The position numbers were made by a program, and so were the translations under genes. Shown piece by piece: positions 7,429 through 16,363 of a stretch of 64,000 bases of DNA; the first letter of the stretch is position 1; each line of letters opens with the position of its first letter. The stretch comes from Affinirhizobium lemnae. Its GTDB lineage: Bacteria > Pseudomonadota > Alphaproteobacteria > Rhizobiales > Rhizobiaceae. The notes beneath the pieces are model-generated. The model made no database searches and was not told where the DNA came from. It saw only the letters and a list, made by a program, of their open reading frames with translations. The stretch lies in assembly GCF_022968395.1 (NCBI RefSeq), contig NZ_JALJQZ010000007.1:93080-157079 (forward strand), in the 5' to 3' direction.

Positions 7429-10400
7429 ATGGCTACCATTCTGTTTCAGGCGGCGGGGGCGGCGCTCGGCTCCGTCTTCGGTCCTGTGGGCGCGATGCTG
7501 GGCCGTGCGGCAGGCGGGCTGGCGGGGGCAGCTGTGGACCGGGCGCTTCTCGGTTCGCCCACTGTCACGGGCCCACGCCTTGCCATCGCGCGACTGGCCG
7601 GAGCCGATGAGGGAACCGGCATCCCCCGGCTCTATGGCACGATGAGGATTGGCGGCACGCTGATCTGGGCAACGCGCTTCGAGGAAGAGGTGCGAAGTGA
7701 GCGCAGCGGCGGCAAGGCGACCGGCGGTCAGAAGGTGAAGAGCTTCGCCTACTATGCCAACATCGCGCTTGGGCTCTGTGAGGGCGAGGTGGCGCATGTG
7801 CGGCGCGTGTGGGCCGATGGTCGCGAACTGGATCTGACCACGATCCAGATGCGGTTCTACCGTGGCAGCGAGGATCAGCTGCCCGATCCGCTGATCGAGG
7901 CGAAGCAGGGAGCAGGAAACGCGCCTGCCTTCCGGGGGCTTGCCTATGTGGTATTCGAGCGGTTGCCGCTTGGCGATTTCGGCAATCGTATTCCGCTACT
8001 GCAGTTCGAGGTGGTGCGACCCATCGGCACGCTGGAAGCGCAAATCCGGGCCGTGACGATCATTCCCGGCTCCAGCGAGCATGGCTATGCAACGGTGCAG
8101 GTGACGCAAGACACCGGTGAGGGCAGTGCCCGAATTCTCAACCGCAACAACCGCATGGCGGCGACCGATTGGGAAGCATCCCTCGACGAATTGCAGGCGC
8201 TTTGCCCCAACCTTGAACGCGTGGCGCTGGTCGTCAGCTGGTTCGGCACCGATCTTCGGGCTGGCGAATGCCGGATCGTGCCCGGCGTCGAATTCCTCTC
8301 GCGTGACGGGGAGACCTTGCCCTGGAACGTGGCGGGCATCGAGCGGGCCGATGCACATCTGGTGAGCCGCAGGAACGATGCGCCCGCCTATGGCGGCACG
8401 CCTTCCGACGAGAGCGTGAAACAGGCCATCGCCGATCTGAAGGCGCGGGGCATCGAGGTTTTTCTCTACCCGTTCGTGATGATGGATGTGGCGGAAGACA
8501 ACGTGCTGCCGGACCCTTATGGCGGATCGAAACAGGCGGCTTACCCCTGGCGAGGGCGCATAACCTGTCATCCGGGACCGGGGCAGGCAGGCTCTCCGGA
8601 CAAGACGGAGGCGGCGGCGAGCGAGATCGACCAGTTCTGCAATCGCGCCGAGGGCTATCGCCGCATGGTGCTGCATTACGCCGATCTGGCCGTTACGGCG
8701 GGTGGCGTGGACGGCTTCATCATCGGTTCGGAATTTCGCGGGCTGACGACGGTGCGCGGGGCGGGAAACAGCTTTCCCTTCGTGGCGGAACTGGTTCGAC
8801 TGGCAGGCGATTGCCGTGCGAGGCTCGGACCATCCGTCAAGCTGACCTATGGTGCCGATTGGAGCGAATATTTCGGCTATCACCCGAATGACGGGACCGG
8901 CGACGTGTTCTTCCACCTCGACCCGCTCTGGGCCTCGCCTGCCATCGATGCGGTGGCGATCGACAACTACATGCCGCTTTCCGATTGGCGCGATGACGAC
9001 CTGATGGGCACAAACCCGGATGGTATGACAAGCGCCGAGGATGTGGCGGCAATGCAAGCTGCGATCACGCGCGGCGAAGGCTTCGACTGGTATTATGCCA
9101 GCGATGAGGACCGCAAGGCGCGGCTGCGCTCGCCCGTTACCGATGGGCTGGCGGGCAAGCCCTGGGTATTCCGCTACAAGGATCTCTCCGGCTGGTGGGG
9201 GAACCATCACTTCGACCGGACAGGCGGCGCGGAGAGCGCCAGCCCGACCGCCTGGGTGCCGGGTTCGAAACCGATCTGGTTTACCGAACTGGGCTGCCCC
9301 GCCATCGACAAGGGCGCGAACCAGCCGAACCTGTTCGTGGACCCGAAATCTTCCGAGAGCGGTTGGCCCTACTTCTCCAGCGGCGGACGGTCTAACGCGA
9401 TGCAGCGGCGTTTTCTCGACGCGCATCACGCCCATTGGCAGGGCGATGAGGCACCCGTTGGCATGGTGGATGCGGGGCATATCTTCGTCTGGAGCTGGGA
9501 TGCGCGGCCTTACCCTGCCTTTCCACAGGCGACATCCATCTGGAACGATGGCGAGAACTGGCGGCTGGGCCACTGGCTGACGGGTCGGCTGGGGGCGGGG
9601 ACGCTTGCCGACACGATTGCCGCGATCCTGACCGATCACGGGTTTAGCGATTTCGATGTGCGCCAAGTCTGCGGCGACCTGACCGGTTATGTGCAGGCTG
9701 ACATTGCCTCTGCGCGCCAGATGCTGACGCCGCTGGTGGAAGGTTTTCTGCTGGATGTGACGGAAGTGGAGGGGCGGCTGATTTTCCGCTCGCGCAGCAA
9801 GGCCAGCTTGGCCGTAACGGCAATCGATGTGCTGGCCGAGCGTGAGGGCGAGGCGGCCTGGAGCGAGACGCGCGGCCACGACAGCGATTTTGCCGCGGAA
9901 GCGGTGCTGGGTTTCGCCAACCCGGATCTCGACTACGAGCAGGCAGCCACGCGCTCCCGCCGCATTCCGGGGGCGACGAACCGCGTGTTGCGGGCAGATA
10001 TTCCGGGCGCAATGGCCGATGAGGCGGCGCAGGCAGCCACGGAAGCGCTGCTGCGTGACAACCACCTGTCCCGCCGGACCATTCGATTCTCGCTTGCGCC
10101 GACCGATGTGGCGCTGACGCCGGGGGATGGGGTTCAGATAACCGATGGGCCGGACGGCATCTACCGTGTGATGCGGATCGAGGATGGCGACATGCGGCGG
10201 GTGGAGGCACGCAGGCACGAATCGGTTGCGAGTGTCGCAAACCGCCCCGCGCCCCTGGAACGGGTGAGCGCGGTCGCCGCATCCGACGCATTTGCACCGC
10301 TGATCGCTTTTCTCGATCTGCCACGCTTCGACAGTGGCGAGGCGGAGAGCTTTGCCCGTGTTGCGGCCTATGCGAAGCCCTGGACGCGCATGCTGGTTTC

Positions 10401-11241
10401 AAGCTCTGCCACCACGGAAGGATATCGCAGCCGGGTGCTGATCGATCGGCCGGCCCGCATTGGACGGCTGAACGCGCCTTTGGTAGCGGGTGTCTGGGGC
10501 CGGTTCGACAGGGTATCGGTGATCGAGGTGGATCTGCCGTTCGGCGGGCTTTCTTCCGCAAGCGAGATTGCCGTACAGGCTGGTGAAAATCGGCTGGCGG
10601 TGATGGCTGATAACGGCGTCTGGGAAGTGCTGGCCTTTGCCACAACGCAGGAAGTGGCACCGGGACGCTTTCGGCTTTCCAACCTGCTGCGCGGTCTCGC
10701 CGGGACCGAGGATGCCATGGCGGCAGGCGCGGCAAGCGGAGCGCAGGTGGTTGTGCTGGATGAAGCCGTGGTGCCGCTGGGGCTGACGCAGAGCGAACGC
10801 GGACTGGCGCTGAACTGGATCGTCGAACCGGTTGGCGCGAAGGCCGGTCGTTACGGGCCGCGTCAGACTGTCGCAGGACTGCGAGCTGAGACGCCGCTGG
10901 CGCCTGTTCACCTGAAAGCTGAACGGCGGGCGGCCGGCGTGTCCTTCAGCTGGGTGCGCCGGAGCCGCATCAATGCCGATGACTGGGACGCATCCGACAT
11001 AGCCCTCGATGAACCGGAAGAACGCTATCGGCTCGAACTGCTGCATGCTTCAACCGGCGCCGTGGTGGCCCAGGCCGAGGTCGATGCCTGCCTTCATCAG
11101 TATGATCTTTCTCAGGAATTGAGCGATTTCGGATTTATTCAAACAAGTTTCCGTGTGCGCCTGGCGCAGCTGGGGCGCGCGGTACCGCGGGGCATTGCCC
11201 GAGATCAGGTTATTATCGTGAAAAACCAGGGAGTTAATTGA
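7429..11241 (+). CDS. GTA megatron baseplate/host-recognition protein (g15-like)
   Basis: 1270-residue protein that forms the tail tip of GTA particles. The N-terminus is a Gly/Ala-rich hydrophobic stretch (residues 4-40), as in phage tip proteins. About residues 410-700 form the GTA TIM-barrel-like domain, with GVDGFIIGSEFRG near 426, TYGADWSEYFGY near 471 and WFTELGCPAIDKG near 615. The following part (DVRQVCGDLTGYV onward) is the phage tail-3 domain. Length agrees with RcGTA g15. A ribosome site is weak (CCAAGGACTTC). Separation from g14 by repeats means it may depend on read-through or an internal promoter. The very long antisense frame over it is a GC shadow. Confidence 0.93.
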   Translation: MATILFQAAGAALGSVFGPVGAMLGRAAGGLAGAAVDRALLGSPTVTGPRLAIARLAGADEGTGIPRLYGTMRIGGTLIWATRFEEEVRSERSGGKATGGQKVKSFAYYANIALGLCEGEVAHVRRVWADGRELDLTTIQMRFYRGSEDQLPDPLIEAKQGAGNAPAFRGLAYVVFERLPLGDFGNRIPLLQFEVVRPIGTLEAQIRAVTIIPGSSEHGYATVQVTQDTGEGSARILNRNNRMAATDWEASLDELQALCPNLERVALVVSWFGTDLRAGECRIVPGVEFLSRDGETLPWNVAGIERADAHLVSRRNDAPAYGGTPSDESVKQAIADLKARGIEVFLYPFVMMDVAEDNVLPDPYGGSKQAAYPWRGRITCHPGPGQAGSPDKTEAAASEIDQFCNRAEGYRRMVLHYADLAVTAGGVDGFIIGSEFRGLTTVRGAGNSFPFVAELVRLAGDCRARLGPSVKLTYGADWSEYFGYHPNDGTGDVFFHLDPLWASPAIDAVAIDNYMPLSDWRDDDLMGTNPDGMTSAEDVAAMQAAITRGEGFDWYYASDEDRKARLRSPVTDGLAGKPWVFRYKDLSGWWGNHHFDRTGGAESASPTAWVPGSKPIWFTELGCPAIDKGANQPNLFVDPKSSESGWPYFSSGGRSNAMQRRFLDAHHAHWQGDEAPVGMVDAGHIFVWSWDARPYPAFPQATSIWNDGENWRLGHWLTGRLGAGTLADTIAAILTDHGFSDFDVRQVCGDLTGYVQADIASARQMLTPLVEGFLLDVTEVEGRLIFRSRSKASLAVTAIDVLAEREGEAAWSETRGHDSDFAAEAVLGFANPDLDYEQAATRSRRIPGATNRVLRADIPGAMADEAAQAATEALLRDNHLSRRTIRFSLAPTDVALTPGDGVQITDGPDGIYRVMRIEDGDMRRVEARRHESVASVANRPAPLERVSAVAASDAFAPLIAFLDLPRFDSGEAESFARVAAYAKPWTRMLVSSSATTEGYRSRVLIDRPARIGRLNAPLVAGVWGRFDRVSVIEVDLPFGGLSSASEIAVQAGENRLAVMADNGVWEVLAFATTQEVAPGRFRLSNLLRGLAGTEDAMAAGAASGAQVVVLDEAVVPLGLTQSERGLALNWIVEPVGAKAGRYGPRQTVAGLRAETPLAPVHLKAERRAAGVSFSWVRRSRINADDWDASDIALDEPEERYRLELLHASTGAVVAQAEVDACLHQYDLSQELSDFGFIQTSFRVRLAQLGRAVPRGIARDQVIIVKNQGVN

Positions 11242-11242
11242 A

Positions 11243-11455
11243 ATGGATAATGCAAAGACATGGTACGAATCCAAGGCTGTCTGGGGCGGGCTGATTGCGC
11301 TTTTCGCCTCAATTCTTCAGGCGCGGGGACATCTGTTTCCCTATGAGCAACAGGCGGCACTCGTTGATGCACTGACCAGCGCAGGCGGCGCTTTCGGCGC
11401 GCTTCTGGCCATTTACGGGCGGCTCGCGGCCACCAAACCCATTGTCGGAAGCTGA
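11243..11455 (+). CDS. Small two-helix holin-like membrane protein
   Basis: 70-residue protein starting one base after the megatron stop, so probably the last gene of the GTA operon. It has two candidate membrane helices, about residues 13-30 (AVWGGLIALFASIL) and 45-60 (GGAFGALLAIYG). The opening WYESKAVWGG and closing GALLAIYGRLAATKPI resemble small phage membrane proteins annotated as holins in alphaproteobacterial prophages. RcGTA is released by lysis through a holin/endolysin pair encoded elsewhere, so a holin here is plausible but inferred. No endolysin is adjacent. Confidence 0.6.
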   Translation: MDNAKTWYESKAVWGGLIALFASILQARGHLFPYEQQAALVDALTSAGGAFGALLAIYGRLAATKPIVGS

Positions 11456-11473
11456 CGTATAAGCATTGTCTGC

Positions 11474-11515
11474 ATGACGGCTGAGGGGCACATTCATTTG
11501 CCATTCAGCCGTCAT
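11474..11515 (+). terminator. Hairpin after the GTA operon
   Basis: An 11-base perfect stem, ATGACGGCTGA at 11474-11484 pairing with TCAGCCGTCAT at 11505-11515, with an inner GGCA/TGCC pairing in the loop. It lies 19 bases after the last GTA gene. There is no U-run after it, so it is a terminator-like or RNA-stabilising hairpin rather than a textbook intrinsic terminator. Confidence 0.5.
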
Positions 11516-11582
11516 TCGATACATAATTTGCCAGTTGGTTTGGGTTATCGGGCCTAGCATTTTGTAATCGGAAGTCGTCGTC

Positions 11583-11837
11583 ATGGCATCACTCAAGGTA
11601 ATCGCGATGGTCGCGGCAGGTTTGTTCAGCCTGTCTGCTGATCATGCCTTCGCCCGCGACTACCTGATTCTGGTTGCCGGAGATTGTGGCGACGCCGCAT
11701 CCAAGGTTGTGCGGGAGACCGGCGGCGAACTTCTGTCGGCGCAACCGTCGAAGGACGGAGCGACCTGCATTGTGACCGTTCTCGTGCAGGGTAGCGGAGA
11801 GCGCCCGCGCAAGGTGACTGTTCGGGTGCCGATGTAG
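11583..11837 (+). CDS. feuN: FeuN-like small periplasmic modulator of FeuPQ
   Basis: 84-residue protein with a signal peptide (cleavage likely after DHAFA, residue 24) and a small mature domain with two cysteines (in AGDCGD and GATCIV) that could form a disulfide. It lies 48 bases upstream of the FeuP-type regulator, in the same orientation. In Sinorhizobium meliloti the small protein FeuN is encoded upstream of feuP, acts in the periplasm and restrains FeuQ signalling; size, export signal and position agree. The assignment rests on synteny and general features, not on a recognised domain. Confidence 0.75.
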   Translation: MASLKVIAMVAAGLFSLSADHAFARDYLILVAGDCGDAASKVVRETGGELLSAQPSKDGATCIVTVLVQGSGERPRKVTVRVPM

Positions 11838-11885
11838 TAGAAGGCGACGAGCCGCTTCTCGTATTTCATCGAATCAAGGATTTCC

Positions 11886-12557
11886 ATGCGCATTCTCGTG
11901 GTCGAAGACGACAGCAACCTGAACCGCCAGCTGACCGATGCGTTGAAGGAGGTCGGCTATGTGGTCGATCAGGCCTTCGACGGCGAGGAAGGGCATTTTC
12001 TGGGCGAGACCGAACCCTATGACGCGGTCATTCTCGACATCGGCCTGCCAGAGATGGACGGCATCACGGTGGTGGAAAAATGGCGTGCGGCAGGCAAGGC
12101 CATGCCGGTGCTGATGCTGACGGCGCGCGACCGCTGGAGCGACAAGGTGGCCGGTATCGATGCCGGTGCCGATGATTATGTGGCCAAACCCTTCCACGTG
12201 GAGGAAGTGCTGGCGCGCGTTCGCGCCCTCATTCGCCGTGCCGCAGGACATGCCTCTTCTGAAATCACCTGCGGACCTGTGAAGCTCGACACCAAGGCGT
12301 CCAAGGCGACGGTCAACGGCGTGGCGATGAAGCTGACCTCGCACGAGTTTCGCCTGCTGTCCTATCTCATGCACCATATGGGCGAGGTCGTCTCCCGTAC
12401 CGAACTGATCGAACATATGTACGATCAGGATTTTGACCGCGATTCCAACACGATCGAGGTGTTTGTCGGACGCCTTCGCAAGAAGATCGGTGTCGACCTG
12501 ATCGAGACCGTTCGCGGTCTTGGCTACCGCATGCAAGCACCATCCGATGTACGTTAG
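11886..12557 (+). CDS. feuP: OmpR-family response regulator FeuP
   Basis: 223-residue response regulator. The receiver domain (residues 1-115) has the acidic pair in VVEDDSN, phospho-acceptor Asp51 in ILDIGLPEMDG, and the lysine of DDYVAKPF. The C-terminal winged helix (about 125-220) ends in LRKKIGVDLIETVRGLGYRM, typical of the PhoP/OmpR branch. Its stop overlaps the feuQ start. In S. meliloti FeuP controls cyclic glucan export and symbiosis; that role here is by homology. The run feuN-feuP-feuQ supports the name over a generic PhoP. Confidence 0.88.
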   Translation: MRILVVEDDSNLNRQLTDALKEVGYVVDQAFDGEEGHFLGETEPYDAVILDIGLPEMDGITVVEKWRAAGKAMPVLMLTARDRWSDKVAGIDAGADDYVAKPFHVEEVLARVRALIRRAAGHASSEITCGPVKLDTKASKATVNGVAMKLTSHEFRLLSYLMHHMGEVVSRTELIEHMYDQDFDRDSNTIEVFVGRLRKKIGVDLIETVRGLGYRMQAPSDVR

Positions 12558-13944
12558 ATCGGTCACGGCGCGCGTTCTGCTGCTGGCGACTGCCTGGTCG
12601 GGCGTGGCGCTGGTGGTGATCGCGCTCGTGATCTCGGCGCTCTACACGAAATCCGCCGAACGCGCCTTTACCGATCTGCTGCGTGCGCAGCTCTACAACG
12701 TGGTGAACTCCATCACCATTGGCGACGACAACGCGCTTGCGGGCAATCCGCAACTGGGCGACCTGCGCTTCTCCCAGCCCGAAACCGGCTGGTACTGGAT
12801 CGTCGAGCCGCTTGGCACCTTTGCCGCGACGCCGCTGTCATCTTCGTCGCTCGGCACGTCGAATATCAAGGTGCCGTCTATCCTCAACGTACCCTTCAAC
12901 AATCGCTATGAGCGCTTCTATCCTGCCATCGACGCCTTCGGGAACAATGTTCTGGTGGCGGAAACAGAGGTGGTGCTGGACAGCGAGGGCAGGGCGGCGC
13001 GCTTTCGCGTGACAGGCAACCTGACCGTGGTAACGGAGGATGTGCAGGCCTTTACCCAGAGCCTCTACATCGCGCTGGTGGTCTTCGGCCTCGGCAGCCT
13101 TGTGGTCAACGGTCTTGCCATTCTCTTCGGTCTGCGGCCGCTGGACGAAGCGCGCCGAGCGCTGGAAAAGGTGCGACGCGGCGAGGCGGAGCGTCTGGAA
13201 GGCGAGTTTCCCCGTGAGGTGCATGCGCTGACCATCGAGATGAATGCGCTGATCGACAGCAACCGCCGCATTGTCGAGCGTGCCCGTTCGCAGGTGGGAA
13301 ATCTGGCGCATTCACTGAAGACGCCGATTGCTGTGCTTCTCAACGAATCACGCCTCATCGACAAGGGCCATGGCGAAGTGGTACGCGGGCAGGCGGAAGC
13401 CATGCAGAGCCAGGTGCAGAGCTATCTGAACCGCGCCCGCATTGCTGCCCAGCGCGAATCCATGCTGGCGCGAACCGATGCCGAGCCGGTGCTGGAGCGC
13501 CTGATGCGCGTGATGCGGCGCCTCAATCCCGAGAAGACATTCGAACTGATCGCGACACAGGCCAATCTGGCGCTTGCCATGGAGCAGCAGGATGTCGAGG
13601 AAACGGTCGGCAATCTTCTGGAGAATGCGGCGCGCCATTCCAAGAGTGGCGTCTGGCTGACCATCATGCCGTCACTGGCACCCGAGGGGGAAGATCCGGC
13701 CCGGCGCAACTGGGTGGAAATTGCTGTTGAAGATGATGGGCCGGGCCTTAACCCCGACGAAATCAAGGAAGCCATGAAGCGTGGCCGCAGGCTGGATGAA
13801 AGCAAGCCCGGCACGGGCCTTGGACTTTCGATCGTTGGCGAAATCGCCCGCGAATATCAGGGTCGTTTCCGCCTTTCGCGCGGGCGTCGCGGGGGCTTGC
13901 GCGCTGTGCTGACACTGCCGGGAATTTCACGCGACGCAGCATGA
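12547..13944 (+). CDS. feuQ: Sensor histidine kinase FeuQ
   Basis: 465-residue inner-membrane kinase, PhoQ-like. TM1 is near residues 8-30 and TM2 near 172-195, flanking a periplasmic domain of about 140 residues; HAMP follows. His255 sits in NLAHSLKTP, the PhoQ-type H box. The ATP domain has NLLENAARHSKSG, VEDDGPGL and KPGTGLGLSI. The ATG at 12547 is preferred over the upstream ATG at 12520 because it gives the expected short cytoplasmic N-terminus and an 11-base overlap with feuP. The partner regulator is certainly FeuP, given the overlap. Confidence 0.88.
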   Translation: MYVRSVTARVLLLATAWSGVALVVIALVISALYTKSAERAFTDLLRAQLYNVVNSITIGDDNALAGNPQLGDLRFSQPETGWYWIVEPLGTFAATPLSSSSLGTSNIKVPSILNVPFNNRYERFYPAIDAFGNNVLVAETEVVLDSEGRAARFRVTGNLTVVTEDVQAFTQSLYIALVVFGLGSLVVNGLAILFGLRPLDEARRALEKVRRGEAERLEGEFPREVHALTIEMNALIDSNRRIVERARSQVGNLAHSLKTPIAVLLNESRLIDKGHGEVVRGQAEAMQSQVQSYLNRARIAAQRESMLARTDAEPVLERLMRVMRRLNPEKTFELIATQANLALAMEQQDVEETVGNLLENAARHSKSGVWLTIMPSLAPEGEDPARRNWVEIAVEDDGPGLNPDEIKEAMKRGRRLDESKPGTGLGLSIVGEIAREYQGRFRLSRGRRGGLRAVLTLPGISRDAA

Positions 13945-14165
13945 GTTGGAGCCTGGGACTGACGCAGTGCGATATAAATGGCACAGTGATCGCTTTCCGG
14001 CTCGACACTTTGTGCCTACACGCTACAAACAGAGTTCAAACCTTCGCGTGGTTTCGCCACAGTTGACGGCTCGGCCGACGACGTAAGGGGCAAAGTTCAG
14101 GTTTGAAAATCAGGTGCGTAGATACCAGATATCTGTCTACGCAAGCACGAAACGGTTGGAGTAGA

Positions 14166-14582
14166 ATGGAAGTCCGCGCTGTGAAATTCGTCGTTTGGCC
14201 TGTTATTGCTGCAAGCCTGCTTTCGGCCTGCACATCGACTGGCAGCAATCGTGGCGGGCTCTTTGCCAAGGCTCCGCCAAACAATTTCATCGTGGCGCTT
14301 CAGGGCGGTATCGTCAGCCGTGCCGGGACCCAGCTCAGTGAAAGCGACCGACAAAGGGCGCTGGAAGCGGAATATCGCGCGCTGGAGTTTTCCGAGGTCG
14401 GACAAGCGACTGAATGGAAGGGCCGCAATATCAGCGGCGAGGTGGTGGCAGCAGCGCCCTATCAGGTGGGTTCACAGAACTGCCGCAGCTACACCCACAC
14501 GCTGACGATCAACGAACGCGAGCTGAAGGCGCGCGGCACGGCCTGCCGCAATGCCGATGGAGCCTGGACTCCGCTGAGCTGA
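14166..14582 (+). CDS. Outer-membrane lipoprotein, surface-antigen type
   Basis: 138 residues from the ATG at 14166 (GTG at 14181 is an alternative). A lipobox SLLSAC puts the lipid-modified cysteine at position 22. The mature part has SESDRQRALEAEYRALEF and the C-terminal NCRSYTHTLTINERE...GTACRNADGAW, as in 17-kDa/RT0821-type surface antigen lipoproteins of alphaproteobacteria. Two cysteines near the C-terminus probably form a disulfide. It stands alone between feuQ and the cytochrome maturation operon; function is unknown. Confidence 0.75.
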   Translation: MEVRAVKFVVWPVIAASLLSACTSTGSNRGGLFAKAPPNNFIVALQGGIVSRAGTQLSESDRQRALEAEYRALEFSEVGQATEWKGRNISGEVVAAAPYQVGSQNCRSYTHTLTINERELKARGTACRNADGAWTPLS

Positions 14583-14628
14583 GTGGCCTCGGCTCCCTCA
14601 TTGAACCAATTCTGTTTCGCGCCCTTGC

Positions 14629-14642
14629 TTGACGCAAATCAA
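14629..14642. promoter_or_regulatory. FixK/FNR-type box upstream of cycHJKL
   Basis: TTGAC-GCAA-ATCAA matches the FNR/FixK consensus TTGAT-N4-ATCAA at 9 of 10 defined positions. It lies about 130 bases upstream of ccmI, in the only intergenic gap before the operon, so it is well placed to tie cytochrome c assembly to low oxygen. The match is seen; the regulator is inferred. Confidence 0.55.
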
Positions 14643-14771
14643 GGCCCGTGTCAGGCAGTCCGTCCATAGGAGAGAGGAGACTGTTCACGAACTTGCGGCC
14701 AAACGCCTCAAATTCGTGTCATCGTCCCCGATCCGATTGGAATAGTGGTGCGCTTGACGTAATTGGCTTCA

Positions 14772-15890
14772 ATGATTTTCTGGATTCTTATCGCAGTACT
14801 GACGGCTGGAGTGGCAGGTCTTCTGATCGCGCCGCTGATGAAGCCAAGGCCGCAACCGACAACGGCCCGTGAAGACGAGGCTGCGGTCTACCGTGACCAG
14901 ATGAAGGAGATCGATCGCGATCTCGCGCTCGGTCTTCTCGGCGAGAAGGAGGCCGACTACGCGCGGGCCGAAATCGGACGCCGTTTGCTGGCCGCCACCG
15001 ACGCGCCGCAGCGGGGCCTGACGCCCGCGGCTTTGCCGCGCCCGCATCGCATCACCACGCTGCTGGTCATTCTCTGTCCGCCTATCGTGGGACTTGCAGG
15101 CTATCTGATGCTGGGAAGCCCCGGCATGCCCGACCAGCCGCTGGCGGCACGCCTTGCCAATCCGGGTAACAATATCGAACTTCTGATCGCCAAGGCCGAA
15201 CGGCATCTGGCCCAGAACCCCAATGACGGAGCCGGTTGGGATCTGCTGGCGCCGATCTACATGCGATCCGGCCGCTTTGCCGATGCGGATCAGGCGTTTC
15301 GCAACTCGATCCGTATTCTGGGCGCGACACCGCAACGACTGGCGGGCCTGGGCGAAACCATGGTCGCCGCCAATCAGGGCATCGTGACCGACGAGGCACG
15401 CGGCTTCTTCGAGAAGGCTGTGGAGCTGGAACCCGGCAATATGCGCTCGCGCTTCTATGTGGCACTTGGGCTGGAGCAGGCGGGCCGCAAGCCGGAAGCG
15501 CTGGCCGCGTTCAATGCCATCAAGCGCGACTCGCCTCCCGGCGCCGCATGGGAAAGCCTCGTGAACCAGCACATTGCCGCCAATAGCGAGAATGCGCCCG
15601 GGAATCCGAGCGCTGCCGATGTTGCCGCCGCCCAGAACCTTTCCGGGCAGGACCGGCAGGCAATGATTGCGGGCATGGTGGAAAGCCTTGCCGAGCGGCT
15701 GAAGTCTGACCCGAAAAACATCGAGGGCTGGCTGCGGCTGGTGCGCTCCTACATGGTGCTGGGCCGCGAGCAGGACGCCCGCAATGCTCTCCAGACAGGG
15801 CTGAAGACATTTCCAGCCGAAACGGACGAGGGTCAGCGGCTTGTGGCGCTGGCGCGTGAGATTGGACTGGGCGAGGGGATCGTGCAATGA
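14772..15890 (+). CDS. ccmI: Cytochrome c biogenesis protein CcmI (CycH)
   Basis: 372-residue inner-membrane protein that holds apocytochrome c for haem ligation. TM1 is at the very start ([21 protein letters not shown]). A cytoplasmic segment follows with the family phrase [18 protein letters not shown], then TM2 near 100-120 and a periplasmic TPR-rich region. The ATG at 14772 is chosen over a TTG nine bases upstream. It overlaps ccmE by 4 bases (ATGA). It is the first gene of an intact cycHJKL operon. Confidence 0.93.
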   Translation: MIFWILIAVLTAGVAGLLIAPLMKPRPQPTTAREDEAAVYRDQMKEIDRDLALGLLGEKEADYARAEIGRRLLAATDAPQRGLTPAALPRPHRITTLLVILCPPIVGLAGYLMLGSPGMPDQPLAARLANPGNNIELLIAKAERHLAQNPNDGAGWDLLAPIYMRSGRFADADQAFRNSIRILGATPQRLAGLGETMVAANQGIVTDEARGFFEKAVELEPGNMRSRFYVALGLEQAGRKPEALAAFNAIKRDSPPGAAWESLVNQHIAANSENAPGNPSAADVAAAQNLSGQDRQAMIAGMVESLAERLKSDPKNIEGWLRLVRSYMVLGREQDARNALQTGLKTFPAETDEGQRLVALAREIGLGEGIVQ

Positions 15891-16363
15891 CGCGCAAACA
15901 GAAACGCATGGCGGTGATTGCTGGCGGCATGAGCTTCATCCTGATTGCCGTGCTGCTCGTGATGTTCGCCTTCAGCCAGTCGGTCGCCTATTTCTTCATG
16001 CCGAGCGATCTTGCCAAGAACGAGGTATCGCCGGGAACGCGCATCCGTCTGGGGGGGCTGGTCGAGGCTGGTTCCGTTCAGCGTGGGGCCGGATCGACCG
16101 TGAGCTTCAAGGTGACCGATGGCTCGGCGAGCGTACCTGTGAGCTATACCGGAATTCTGCCGGACCTGTTCCGCGAGGGCCAGGGCGTGGTGACCGAAGG
16201 CGTGTTCACGTCTTCCCGTGCCTTCGTTGCAGATTCGGTGCTGGCCAAGCATGATGAAAACTACATGCCGAAGGAAGTGGCGGATCGCCTGAAAGCGGAC
16301 GGCGTCTGGAAGGAAGGCGAAGGCAGCCCGACCACCGGCGCCAAGGGGAGTGTGACGCGATGA
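15887..16363 (+). CDS. ccmE: Haem chaperone CcmE (CycJ)
   Basis: 158-residue periplasmic haem chaperone with one N-terminal membrane anchor (about 8-30). It has the [22 protein letters not shown] region of the family and the haem-binding histidine in [10 protein letters not shown] (His122), which attaches haem covalently before passing it to CcmF. It overlaps ccmI and ccmF by 4 bases each. Key residues are intact. Confidence 0.96.
   Translation: MTRKQKRMAVIAGGMSFILIAVLLVMFAFSQSVAYFFMPSDLAKNEVSPGTRIRLGGLVEAGSVQRGAGSTVSFKVTDGSASVPVSYTGILPDLFREGQGVVTEGVFTSSRAFVADSVLAKHDENYMPKEVADRLKADGVWKEGEGSPTTGAKGSVTR

Noticed and set aside
7996..10218. 740-residue open frame antisense to the megatron gene
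   Set aside because: GC-rich codon bias on the plus strand opens the opposite frame. No domain, no ribosome site, and Arg/His/Pro-rich composition.
1..11455. Active prophage instead of a gene transfer agent
   Set aside because: Short tape measure, a megatron with GTA TIM-barrel domain, no integrase, repressor, replication or att site in view. The left edge hides terminase and portal, so it is not absolutely excluded.
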